This document shows positions 34,782 to 42,978 of a stretch of 64,000 nt of DNA, piece after piece (the first letter of the stretch is position 1; each line of letters opens with the position of its first letter). Below the pieces are notes generated by a model. The model made no database searches. It saw only the letters and a list, made by a program, of their open reading frames with translations, and was not told the origin of the DNA. Origin of the DNA: Bacilli bacterium (GTDB lineage Bacteria; Bacillota_I; Bacilli_A; RF39; UBA660); assembly GCA_017541885.1 (NCBI GenBank), contig JAFXYF010000010.1, forward strand, positions 48,996 through 112,995. The letters run 5' to 3'. The position numbers and the translations under genes are program-made.

Positions 34782-35891
34782 ATGAAGAAAAGCGAAATTG
34801 ACAAAATGTTTGCTGAAGATGTGAAACGTAAGAAGTCAATCCTAACATACTTAGGCATGATTATTCTTTTTGTTGGCTTTTCAGTTCTTTTCTTCTATAC
34901 GTATTCAGCATTAAATAAAGTTAAATATGTTAACTATATTGAAAATAGTGATGTTGATTACAAAGTAGCTTATAAAGAAAATGCTTTCTTCGATGAAAAG
35001 AATCGTAATAAAGATGACCAATATATCAGTGATTTAATTGATTATATTACCGCATCATTTAAATATCGATTAGAATTACAAAAAGAAGAAATTAGTTATA
35101 AATATTCTTATAGAGTAGAAGCAAATGTAACAGTAAAAGATAGAACTACAAATAAGAATCTATATACATATGATGATGTATTAGTTACAAAAGTAGAAAA
35201 AACATCAAATAAACCTGCAACAGAAATAAATGAAGAAGTAAATGTTAACTATAATAAATATAATGATTTAATTAAAGACTTTATCCGTACATATGATATT
35301 GATAATGTTACAAGTACTTTATCAGTAAACTTATATGTAGATGTTTTAAATAATTGTAATGATGATAAGTTAACTGCAAATGAATCAGTAACTTCAATAG
35401 TTATTCCATTAACTAATAAGACTATGGGTATGGATATTACAAATAATATTATTGATAATGAAGATAATACAATTATTTGTTCACAACCATCTAAAGCAAA
35501 TATCTTATTCTTACTTTGTGGATTAGTATCTACAATAATTGCTTTAATCTTAACAGTAAGAATGATTATCTTTGCAGAAACTACTAAAACAGCAAAAACA
35601 ATTTATGAAAAAGAATTAAAGAAGATATTAAGTAACTATGGAGCATATATTCAAAGAGTAAATGGTACTTTTGATATCTCAGGATATAAGAGTTTAAGAA
35701 TAGAATCATTTACTGATATGTTAGAAATAAGAGATACTATTAATGAACCAATTCTTATGATTGAAAATGCTAAGAAGACTGGAGTATACTTCATTATTCC
35801 TAGTGCTAATAAGATCCTATATACTTATGGATTAAAAGTAGTAGATATTCAAAGAGATCTTGAAAAGAAGCAAGAAGATAAAGAACAATAA
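34782..35891 (+). CDS. DUF5305-like membrane protein
   Basis: 369 residues. N-terminal membrane helix (about 20-42), an extracellular domain (45-240) with repeated YKVAYKENAFFDE and beta-rich segments, a second helix (about 243-263), and a cytosolic coiled region with ESFTDMLEIRDTINEPILM near residue 307. The layout matches DUF5305 proteins, which often neighbour SipW-type peptidases. Third gene of the module, closed by a terminator. Biochemical role unknown. Confidence 0.6.
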   Translation: MKKSEIDKMFAEDVKRKKSILTYLGMIILFVGFSVLFFYTYSALNKVKYVNYIENSDVDYKVAYKENAFFDEKNRNKDDQYISDLIDYITASFKYRLELQKEEISYKYSYRVEANVTVKDRTTNKNLYTYDDVLVTKVEKTSNKPATEINEEVNVNYNKYNDLIKDFIRTYDIDNVTSTLSVNLYVDVLNNCNDDKLTANESVTSIVIPLTNKTMGMDITNNIIDNEDNTIICSQPSKANILFLLCGLVSTIIALILTVRMIIFAETTKTAKTIYEKELKKILSNYGAYIQRVNGTFDISGYKSLRIESFTDMLEIRDTINEPILMIENAKKTGVYFIIPSANKILYTYGLKVVDIQRDLEKKQEDKEQ

Positions 35892-35917
35892 AAAAACACC
35901 AAATGGTGTTTTTTTTT
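35892..35917. terminator. Bidirectional terminator
   Basis: 7-bp stem AAACACC (35894-35900) with GGTGTTT (35905-35911), flanked by A6 and T8. Serves the DUF5305-like gene and the convergent Cys-rich gene. Confidence 0.85.
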
Positions 35918-36407
35918 AACTTTGTGTTGCATCAATTACTCTAGTACAAGATCTATTCTTATAATTATATCCATCAGGACAAGAATAAGTATAACTATAT
36001 AGTTCAAAACATTGATCTTTCTTTTTAGCTTGTCCGTCTAAACATTCACCTTTAACTCCAGAAGATCCACTATTAGGTCTAATACAACCAGCAAGACCTC
36101 CTCCTGCATATTCTTCCATACCATTAATACAACTCTTAGTAGGTTCAATAGTAATCATACAAGTAGTACCCTCAAGTTTATATCCATCAGGGCATGTATA
36201 ATTCACACCACTTTTAGGAGTCTCTCTTATTTCTACATTAAAGATACCTTCCTTTTTAGATATCTCTTCTGTTAAAACATCTTTTTCACTATAATCAAGA
36301 GGTTTATTAGTATCCTCTGTTTTATAAAATAAGACAACAAAACAAGTAAGAATTAAAAATAAAACTACTGATATATTAACAAATTTAGCAATTATTATCT
36401 TCTTCAT
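35916..36407 (-). CDS. Membrane-anchored cysteine-rich protein with CPDGY repeats
   Basis: 163 residues. N-terminal membrane helix (residues 7-27), a charged linker, then a domain with eight cysteines: two CPDGY units (YTCPDGYKLEGTTC and YSCPDGYNYKNRSC) flank a Gly-rich middle (GGGLAGCIRPNSGSSG) and ECLDGQAKKKDQC. The even Cys number and spacing suggest disulfide-bonded, EGF-like or shell-binding folds outside the cell. No named family recognised. Confidence 0.65.
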   Translation of the reverse strand: MKKIIIAKFVNISVVLFLILTCFVVLFYKTEDTNKPLDYSEKDVLTEEISKKEGIFNVEIRETPKSGVNYTCPDGYKLEGTTCMITIEPTKSCINGMEEYAGGGLAGCIRPNSGSSGVKGECLDGQAKKKDQCFELYSYTYSCPDGYNYKNRSCTRVIDATQS

Positions 36408-36481
36408 ATTATCATCTCATCATAAGTATACCAAAAAATTATACGTAAATGAATAATTATTAAATAATAATTAAGAAAAGG

Positions 36482-36501
36482 AAAAAAGGGCAAAAAAGGG
36501 C
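36482..36501 (+). repeat. Tandem 10-bp repeat upstream of the AAA-ClpP operon
   Basis: AAAAAAGGGC occurs twice in a row, 29 bases upstream of the -35 box. It may be an upstream activation or operator site; the function is unknown. Confidence 0.6.
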
Positions 36502-36529
36502 GAAAATATAAAACAATATAAAATATATG

Positions 36530-36558
36530 TTGACAATAAGTGGAAAGTGTGTTATTAT
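36530..36558 (+). promoter_or_regulatory. Strong promoter of the AAA-ClpP operon
   Basis: Perfect TTGACA (36530-36535), 17-base spacer, TATTAT (36553-36558). A near-consensus sigma-70/A promoter, followed by a short leader and a GGAGGTG ribosome site. Confidence 0.8.
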
Positions 36559-36593
36559 ATAGCCACAAATGAAGCAAATGGAGGTGCATTAAT

Positions 36594-37673
36594 ATGTTAG
36601 GAAATTATAAAAAAGAATTAATCAAAGTATATGAAGAAGCTAGACCAGTAGTGGCTAGGCCTGAAGGAAATGAAGAGGGGAAAATAAGACGTGTTTTCTA
36701 TGAAGATAGAAAACGAAACAAAGGAGAAAGATTTGAGAAGTTCCATAGTGTTAAGAATAATATTCAAAATCTTACAGATGAGTTTTTTAAAGGATTACTT
36801 CCTAAAGAACTAGATGCAGAATATAAGATTGGATTAACATTTAATCTATCTCAACAACCATGGGTTTTTATCCATAATGATAATAATAGTAGACCAACTT
36901 TATCTAGTTCAGTTTTTATGGGAGTTAATCTTAATATAGATGGATTAGACAAAAGTAATGATAACTGTGATTTTGAAAGCAAAAAAGGATATTCTCTATG
37001 GATAGGAATTGGTATTACTGGGGTTAAGCAAAGAGATATGTATAATAATAGAATTTCTCTAATAAATAGAATGAAACAAGTTATTGGAGAAGAATTAGAA
37101 AATGGATTCTATTTTGTAGAATCAAAAGAAGACAATGTAGGTATTGCGATTAGAAAAGATAGTAGAATTGAAGAAACATTTGAAGAAGATCTTAAGTATT
37201 TATCTGAATTATATTTAAAATTTGTTGGTAGCGATGCAAAATGCGATATATCAAAAAACACAATTATTAAAGCAAACACAAATTCAAAAGCATTATCTTA
37301 TGTATATGATAATTATTTAAAACATTTAGATGAAAATAGTTACTCTATAGTTACATATAGTCCAGATTATAGACTGTTTTTAGAAAATATTTCATTAATT
37401 CTTAAAATGGCTATTAATAATCCTAAGGAAGAATATTATTTAGTTATTAATGACTTAAATGCATTTGATAATAGTTATTTAAGTGAATTTAAGATGATGC
37501 TATATAGAAATTACATATATAGTTTAAATAATGTTTATTTATCAAGAATTATATATAAGGAAGATAATAGAAAGGTTTTCTTACCAAATAATTTATTTGT
37601 AGTTTTTACTTCTACGTTATCTTCAGAAAGAAAAGAAATAGAAGAAACATTGAACGCAATTAATATTGAATAA
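36594..37673 (+). CDS. McrB-like protein lacking a P-loop (operon gene 1)
   Basis: 359 residues. Residues 50-150 resemble the DUF3578-type N-terminal domain of McrB-like GTPases (QQPWVFIHNDNNSRPTLSSS, GYSLWIGIGITG). Residues 280-340 look like the Walker-B-to-sensor part of McrB (YYLVINDLNAFDNSYLSEF, then VFLPNNLFVVFTSTL), where McrB has IIDEINR and PNNLYIIGTMN. The Walker A motif is missing and the Walker B acidic pair is ND, so it should not hydrolyse nucleotide. A recognition or regulatory partner of the AAA+ ATPase encoded next is plausible. The homology call is tentative. Confidence 0.5.
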   Translation: MLGNYKKELIKVYEEARPVVARPEGNEEGKIRRVFYEDRKRNKGERFEKFHSVKNNIQNLTDEFFKGLLPKELDAEYKIGLTFNLSQQPWVFIHNDNNSRPTLSSSVFMGVNLNIDGLDKSNDNCDFESKKGYSLWIGIGITGVKQRDMYNNRISLINRMKQVIGEELENGFYFVESKEDNVGIAIRKDSRIEETFEEDLKYLSELYLKFVGSDAKCDISKNTIIKANTNSKALSYVYDNYLKHLDENSYSIVTYSPDYRLFLENISLILKMAINNPKEEYYLVINDLNAFDNSYLSEFKMMLYRNYIYSLNNVYLSRIIYKEDNRKVFLPNNLFVVFTSTLSSERKEIEETLNAINIE

Positions 37674-37694
37674 TAATCTTTGGGGGAAGGTTGA

Positions 37695-39194
37695 ATGAAA
37701 AGAGAAAAGGTAATATATGATTATATAAATCAAAAAATAGATGATAGTGATTTAGATAAGACATCAAAGAAAACATTAAAAAACTATAACAAAACAATTA
37801 CTGAGTTAATAGAACATGATGTGAAAAACTTCAGTACTATGGTAAGTAATGCATCATCTATATCAAAAAAAGAATTTATACAAATTATAAAGATGATGTA
37901 TGAAGAGTATAACTTATTCGATAAAATAGAAGATTACAATAGACATATGGCGTTTGATATTCCTGAGAATAGTTTAATAGTTTTTAAAGATGAGAATATG
38001 ATTAATAAGGAAGAACTAAATGAGGTGTTAAAGGAATACTATCAGTCATCTAATTCTATAATAATTTTTGTAGATGAGAATAAAGATTATTACAAAAAGA
38101 TAAGTAAGAATAATGAATCATACGAAATAGATAAATTAATAGAAATATATAACTCTAAAATAGAAGAAAAAGATTATTACAAGTATATAAAAGATAGATA
38201 TAAAAATAATAATCTACTATTTGAATTAAATAATAATCAATTCAGTAAAGTGTTTAAATATTTTGAAAATAAGACAGGATATATTGGGATGGAACTAATT
38301 GATTATTTATATGATTATTCTGTTAAAAGAATAAAGAATAAAGATAAAAAAAGAATAACCATAGACTTATTTGAATGTGAAAAAGAAAAGAAAGACCATA
38401 CTGTAAATATAGAAAGTATGGTAGGTCTAAAGAATGTGAAAAAGCAAATAGAAGAAATAAAAAACTATTTAGAGTTTAGAAAAAAGACAAACTTAGATTT
38501 GAATGATTTATCGTTAAACATGTTTTTAGTAGGACCATCAGGAACAGGTAAAACTACAGTGGCAAAGATATTAGGATCAATACTCTATGATTTTGGTTTA
38601 TTAGAAAGTGATGAAGTAGTACTAGTAACCGCAAGTAGATTAACAGGGGAACATGTAGGAGAAACTAAAAATGTAACAACAAAAATATTAAATCAAGCTA
38701 AAGGTAAACTACTTATTATAGATGAAGCATATGGTCTATACAATAATAACTACAAGGCCAATAATAATCCATATAATGATGAAGCAATAGAAGTACTTCT
38801 TGATTATCTAAACAATCCTAAAAATATAGTATTCTTTTGCGGCTATACTAAAGAAATGCATGAATTATATAAAGCTAATCCTGGTATAGAAAGTAGAATA
38901 TACAAAGAGATTGAATTTGAAAATTATACAACTACAGAGTTAATGCAGATACTTGAAGATTATCTTAAAAGTCAGGGGTTAACTATACAAAATGAAGCTA
39001 AAGAGTATTTAGAAAATTATATTAATGAATATAGAAAAAAGGAAAACTTTGGTAATGGTAGATTTATTAAGAATAAACTTGCACAAGATTTGATTATAAA
39101 TCACTCAAATAGAAGACTAAAAAACGAGAATTTTACTATTGAGAAAGAAGACTTGCCAGAACCTATAAAAGAAAGGAGTTTTGGCTTAGTATGA
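37695..39194 (+). CDS. CbbX/EccA-type AAA+ ATPase (operon gene 2)
   Basis: 499 residues. Residues 1-240 are an unrecognised helical N-terminal domain. The AAA+ module begins at VGLKNVKKQIEEI (243-255). Walker A GPSGTGKT is at 280-287, the pore/substrate loop LTGEHVGET at 317-324, Walker B LLIIDEA at 339-345, the Arg finger at NPGIESR (Arg401) and the sensor-2 motif GNGRFIKN at 453-460. This subfamily includes rubisco activase CbbX, SpoVK and T7SS EccA. The C-terminus ends SFGLV. Its stop overlaps the ClpP start (ATGA). Presumably unfolds or remodels a target for the protease partner. Confidence 0.9.
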   Translation: MKREKVIYDYINQKIDDSDLDKTSKKTLKNYNKTITELIEHDVKNFSTMVSNASSISKKEFIQIIKMMYEEYNLFDKIEDYNRHMAFDIPENSLIVFKDENMINKEELNEVLKEYYQSSNSIIIFVDENKDYYKKISKNNESYEIDKLIEIYNSKIEEKDYYKYIKDRYKNNNLLFELNNNQFSKVFKYFENKTGYIGMELIDYLYDYSVKRIKNKDKKRITIDLFECEKEKKDHTVNIESMVGLKNVKKQIEEIKNYLEFRKKTNLDLNDLSLNMFLVGPSGTGKTTVAKILGSILYDFGLLESDEVVLVTASRLTGEHVGETKNVTTKILNQAKGKLLIIDEAYGLYNNNYKANNNPYNDEAIEVLLDYLNNPKNIVFFCGYTKEMHELYKANPGIESRIYKEIEFENYTTTELMQILEDYLKSQGLTIQNEAKEYLENYINEYRKKENFGNGRFIKNKLAQDLIINHSNRRLKNENFTIEKEDLPEPIKERSFGLV

Positions 39195-39718
39195 TAAAAA
39201 CCATTATTGATGATGAACTAATAAAAAATAGAACTATATTCTTGGAAGGAGAAATCAATTCTGAATCAGCAAACGAGATAATTAAAAAAGTTATTTATTT
39301 AGATTCACTCAATAAAGAACCAATATCACTATATATTTCTTCTCCAGGAGGAAGTGTATTAAGTGGTATGGCAATAATAGACACACTATCCATTATTGAA
39401 AGTAAAGTAAAAACAGTTGCAATAGGGTTATGTGCTTCTATGGCAACAATAATCCTAATGAACGGCGATGAAAGATATGCAACTAGACATTCTGAGATAA
39501 TGATACATGATATTTTTTCAGAAGCACCACTTGGAAAAGAAATAGATATAAAAAGATCTTTAAAGAAGATGACTAAACATAGAAATATGATTATTGATCT
39601 TTTTAAATCGAAAACAAAAAAGAATGAAAAGGAAATAGAAGAAGCAATCTCATATGATAATTATATGAGTTCTGATGAAGCTAAAGAGTTCGGCATTATT
39701 GATAAAATTATTGGTTAA
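39191..39718 (+). CDS. ClpP-family serine protease (operon gene 3)
   Basis: 175 residues, slightly shorter than housekeeping ClpP (about 195). All elements are there: RTIFLEGEINSESANEIIKK, YISSPGGSV, catalytic Ser83 in GLCASMATII, His106 in EIMIHDI, and Asp156 in SYDNYMSSDEAKEFGIIDKI. It lacks the long N-terminal propeptide. It is not in the usual clpP context; the start codon overlaps the stop of a CbbX-type ATPase (ATGA, 4 bases). Likely forms a compartment protease fed by that ATPase; this pairing is inference. Confidence 0.9.
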   Translation: MIKTIIDDELIKNRTIFLEGEINSESANEIIKKVIYLDSLNKEPISLYISSPGGSVLSGMAIIDTLSIIESKVKTVAIGLCASMATIILMNGDERYATRHSEIMIHDIFSEAPLGKEIDIKRSLKKMTKHRNMIIDLFKSKTKKNEKEIEEAISYDNYMSSDEAKEFGIIDKIIG

Positions 39719-39732
39719 AGGGGGAAAAGGAA

Positions 39733-40131
39733 ATGAAAGAAATTAGAATTATACCAATGAGTAAAAATGAGGAAACTTTTAATGGAATGACTATAGAGGA
39801 GGTTCAAGAAAAATTCTTTAAAGATATACTAATTAATGAATGCGAAAACAAGTATTATTTTTCAGGATTAAAGGGAATAAATATAAAGTACGAAGATATT
39901 CTTTTATTCCAATATGATAATCATATTATCGCTTCTGCAATAGTAATTGATTATGATAAAAGAAACAGATGTATAATCTTAAAAGAAGATTCAGTAAAAA
40001 CATTTGACTCTATAGATAAAATTGAATTAAAAAGTTTTATTCCATCATTTAAAAAGTTCTGTCAAATGAAATTAAAATATCCAACAGATACAATTGAATA
40101 TGATTCTTTATTAAAAAGAGTTGGATATTAA
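39733..40131 (+). CDS. Small protein of the AAA-ClpP operon, possible PUA/EVE-like fold (gene 4)
   Basis: 132 residues, cytosolic, no cysteine motif. The stretch YYFSGLKGINIKYEDILLFQ then YDNHIIASAIVIDYDKRNRC (about 44-81) recalls the strand pattern of PUA-like/EVE domains, which read modified bases, but the match is weak. It starts 14 bases after clpP with GGGGGAAAAGG and is followed at once by the operon terminator. It could be a DNA-sensing, adaptor or immunity component. Confidence 0.5.
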   Translation: MKEIRIIPMSKNEETFNGMTIEEVQEKFFKDILINECENKYYFSGLKGINIKYEDILLFQYDNHIIASAIVIDYDKRNRCIILKEDSVKTFDSIDKIELKSFIPSFKKFCQMKLKYPTDTIEYDSLLKRVGY

Positions 40132-40156
40132 AAAAAGAACCATTCGGTTCTTTTTT
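40131..40156 (+). terminator. Terminator of the AAA-ClpP operon
   Basis: 11-bp stem (40131-40141 with 40146-40156), loop ATTC, six T. Strong. Confidence 0.92.
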
Positions 40157-40181
40157 CATATTCTATTATAGGTGATTTTTT

Positions 40182-41393
40182 ATGAATAGTGAATTAGTAA
40201 TAATAGACGCTGGTCACGGGGGAATAGATTCCGGTGCCGTAGGTTATGGATTAGAAGAAAAAGATCTAAATTTAAAAATAGCTAAATATATTTATAGTAG
40301 ATTACAAGAATTAGGTATTCCTAGTATCTTAGTAAGAACAGAAGATGAATATCTTCCTAAAGATAAAAGAATAGAGCGTATTAAAACTCTAACAAGAAAT
40401 AATCCAAATACAATACTTCTATCTAATCATATGAATGCAGGTAATGGAGAAGGAGCAGAAGTAGTATATTCTCTAAATAGTAATGGTGACTTAGCAAATC
40501 TAATATTAGATAATTTAGAGTCAAAAGGACAAATAAAAAGAAAGGCATACCAAAGAAGACTCCCAGAGAATCCTAATAAAGATTATTACTATATCTTAAG
40601 AGAAAGTAATGTTAAAGAACCATTACTTATAGAATACGGATTTATCGATAATAAAAATGATTCAGAAAAATTAAAAAATAATTTATTAGAATATGGAGAA
40701 GGAGTAGTAGAAGTAATTGCTAATTACTTAGGATATGATTATAATTCTAATCCAAAAGAAAAAGAATATATAGTAAAGAAAGGAGATACTTTATACTCTA
40801 TAAGTAAAAGATATAATATCTCTGTAGATACATTAAAAAGAATAAATAATTTAACAAGTAACATACTTACTATTGGACAAGTATTATCATTAGAAGAAAA
40901 GCCATTAAATTCAAATTATATAGTTCAAAAAGGTGATACATTATATTCTATTTCAAAGAATAATAATATCTCGATAGAAGATCTTATAGAAGCTAATAAC
41001 TTAACAAGTAATATTTTAGTAATAGGACAAGAATTATTTATTCCTAATTCTCAAGGAGAAGGTAATTATGATTTTCCAGAAGATCAAACAGAAAACTTCA
41101 CAATTTATGAAGTACAAAAAGGAGATTCTCTATGGAAAATAGCAAATACATTTAATATTACAATTCCAGAGTTAACAGAAATAAATAATTTAACAGATTT
41201 AAATATCAAAGTAGGGCAAAAACTACTAGTACCTAATCTAAATAATACAACTGAGTTTTATACTGTAGAATATGGAGATACTCTATGGTCTATATCTAAA
41301 AAATATAATCTAACAGTAGATGAATTAAAAGAGATAAATAATCTAGATAGTAATATGTTAGTAGTAGGACAACAACTAATTATTAGAAAATAA
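40182..41393 (+). CDS. N-acetylmuramoyl-L-alanine amidase with four LysM repeats
   Basis: 403 residues. Amidase_3 domain at 1-185 with zinc ligands His12 (IIDAGHGG), Glu26 and His83 (SNHMNAG) and the catalytic Glu in LLIEYGF. Four LysM modules follow (about 195-240, 243-287, 307-351, 356-402), each with GDTL/GDSL-S/K-I and IGQ/VGQ. It would cleave stem peptides from glycan strands. There is no signal peptide, so release by lysis or a non-Sec route is implied. The promoter -10 (TATTAT, 40164-40169) lies right after the upstream terminator. Confidence 0.93.
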   Translation: MNSELVIIDAGHGGIDSGAVGYGLEEKDLNLKIAKYIYSRLQELGIPSILVRTEDEYLPKDKRIERIKTLTRNNPNTILLSNHMNAGNGEGAEVVYSLNSNGDLANLILDNLESKGQIKRKAYQRRLPENPNKDYYYILRESNVKEPLLIEYGFIDNKNDSEKLKNNLLEYGEGVVEVIANYLGYDYNSNPKEKEYIVKKGDTLYSISKRYNISVDTLKRINNLTSNILTIGQVLSLEEKPLNSNYIVQKGDTLYSISKNNNISIEDLIEANNLTSNILVIGQELFIPNSQGEGNYDFPEDQTENFTIYEVQKGDSLWKIANTFNITIPELTEINNLTDLNIKVGQKLLVPNLNNTTEFYTVEYGDTLWSISKKYNLTVDELKEINNLDSNMLVVGQQLIIRK

Positions 41394-41417
41394 AAAAAGA
41401 AGCATTTGCTTCTTTTT
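41394..41417. terminator. Bidirectional terminator
   Basis: 10-bp stem (41394-41403 with 41408-41417), loop ATTT, poly-A and poly-T on the flanks. Shared by the convergent amidase and thioredoxin-like genes. Confidence 0.88.
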
Positions 41418-41418
41418 A

Positions 41419-41985
41419 TTATTCACTTGTAGTTTTTCTAGCTTTATAAATACCAAAGCCAATTCCACCAGCTACAACAAGAATGATTAATAATGAAATG
41501 TAATCACTAGCAGTATTAGTTTTTTCTTCTTCCTTTTCAGGTTCTTGAATATAATCTGCAACTGGATCAATTCTTTCTTCTACAGGAATATCATACATCA
41601 TATCAATTTGAGCAGTAATTTCTGTTGCCATAGTAGTATCTGAGAAACCTACCCAAGATTTATCTCCACATAAAATGTAAGGAACACCAGTAGCATCATC
41701 TTTTCTTGCATCTGATACTCTTGTCATTAATGCAGCATTACTTTCATCATTCCATACTTCATATTCAACTAGTTTAAATTTCCATCCATATTCTTCTTGA
41801 ATTGAATTAAACCAAGTTCTTGCTTCTTCACAGTGTGGACATCCATCTCCATGGAAGAAATAAACTATAACTCTATTATCTTGTTCTTCAGTAGTAGTAA
41901 CTTCTTCTTCACCTTCAGCAAAAGCAATAATTGGGAATAAGAATACGATTGCAAATAATAAAACTAAATATTTAATACTTTTCAT
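41419..41985 (-). CDS. Secreted thioredoxin-like protein, membrane anchored
   Basis: 188 residues. Signal peptide (1-23, AFA end), acidic linker, thioredoxin fold with CPHC at 49-52 and the cis-Pro GVPYILC, then a linker rich in Glu/Pro and a C-terminal membrane helix (about 163-180) followed by basic residues. The CPHC active site suits disulfide exchange outside the membrane. The ribosome site is AGGAGG. May serve the cysteine-rich surface proteins encoded in the window. Confidence 0.85.
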   Translation of the reverse strand: MKSIKYLVLLFAIVFLFPIIAFAEGEEEVTTTEEQDNRVIVYFFHGDGCPHCEEARTWFNSIQEEYGWKFKLVEYEVWNDESNAALMTRVSDARKDDATGVPYILCGDKSWVGFSDTTMATEITAQIDMMYDIPVEERIDPVADYIQEPEKEEEKTNTASDYISLLIILVVAGGIGFGIYKARKTTSE

Positions 41986-42028
41986 ACTTTAACCTCCTAA
42001 AATAATAATAACACAATTTCTTTTAAAA

Positions 42029-42919
42029 TCAAATAACATTTGTATTAAAGTCCGGTATAAAGCTCTCTTCTTGAGTACCTTCTTCTTGTATAAATGCATT
42101 TGTAACTCCAAGCTCTAAAGCATACTTTATTACTTCATTATATTCATCTTCAGTAAGTTTTCTATTTAAGTTTTGATAAATACAAGTGTTTACTGGAGTA
42201 TATTGATTCATAATACTTATAAATATGTCATCACCATAAGTTTTATATAGATATTTAATTATTTTCTTAGCATCTTCTAAATGTCCAGGAAGTATTAAGA
42301 CTCTAACTATTAATCCTTTAGTCATTAATCCATCTTTATCAAATTCTGGACTACCAACTTGTCTATACATTTCATCAATAGCCATAGTCGCAACTTCAAA
42401 ATAGTCAGGAGCAGAAGAATAATTAATTGCTAAACTGTCATCATAGTATCTAAGATCTGCTAAATAGATATCTACTAGTTTATTCATCATCATTAAAGTA
42501 CCAATATTCTCATAACTGCTTGTGTTATACACAACAGGAATATTAAGTGCCTTACCTTTTAATTTATGAAGTACTGATGCTATATTAGGAACATAATGCG
42601 TAGGAGTTACTAAATTAATATTATGAGCTCCCATCTCTTGCAGTTTAATCATGATCTCTCCTAATTTCTTATTAGATATAAGTTTTCCATAACCATCTAA
42701 ACTAATCTTCTTGTTTTGGCAGTAAATACATTTCATATTACAATGAGAAAAAAAAATAGTACCACTTCCATTTTTTCCAGATAGTACCGGTTCTTCCCAT
42801 TCATGTAAATGATAATATCCTAATCTAATTTTATTTGTTGCTCCACAAGCTCCAACTTTTTCATATCTGTTAACTCCACATTTTCTAGGACATAACATAC
42901 AATTTTTTAATATTTCCAT
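42029..42919 (-). CDS. Radical SAM protein, PflX/PflA-like
   Basis: 296 residues. CMLCPRKCGVNR and GACGA at the N-terminus (Cys7, 10, 14, 25), then the radical SAM cluster motif CNMKCIYC (Cys60, 64, 67), GSGTIFFSHC before it, and an (alpha/beta) core. This arrangement matches the PflX group (COG1313) related to pyruvate formate-lyase activase, whose exact substrate is unknown. No pflB gene is adjacent. The minus-strand promoter resembles TGT-TAGAAT. Confidence 0.85.
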   Translation of the reverse strand: MEILKNCMLCPRKCGVNRYEKVGACGATNKIRLGYYHLHEWEEPVLSGKNGSGTIFFSHCNMKCIYCQNKKISLDGYGKLISNKKLGEIMIKLQEMGAHNINLVTPTHYVPNIASVLHKLKGKALNIPVVYNTSSYENIGTLMMMNKLVDIYLADLRYYDDSLAINYSSAPDYFEVATMAIDEMYRQVGSPEFDKDGLMTKGLIVRVLILPGHLEDAKKIIKYLYKTYGDDIFISIMNQYTPVNTCIYQNLNRKLTEDEYNEVIKYALELGVTNAFIQEEGTQEESFIPDFNTNVI

Positions 42920-42952
42920 AATAAAAACCTCAAAGATATTCTAACACAAAAT

Positions 42953-42977
42953 AAAAAAAACTCAAATCTGAGTTTTT
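42953..42977 (-). terminator. Terminator of the minus-strand nucleotidyltransferase-like gene
   Basis: 9-bp stem AAAAACTCA (42956-42964) with TGAGTTTTT (42969-42977); on the minus strand it is followed by an eight-U tract. Confidence 0.85.
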
Positions 42978-42978
42978 C

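Noticed and set aside
39192..39194. Mycoplasma genetic code (TGA = Trp)
   Set aside because: TGA ends several genes at exact operon borders, for example the AAA+ ATPase here and the nuclease at 58184.
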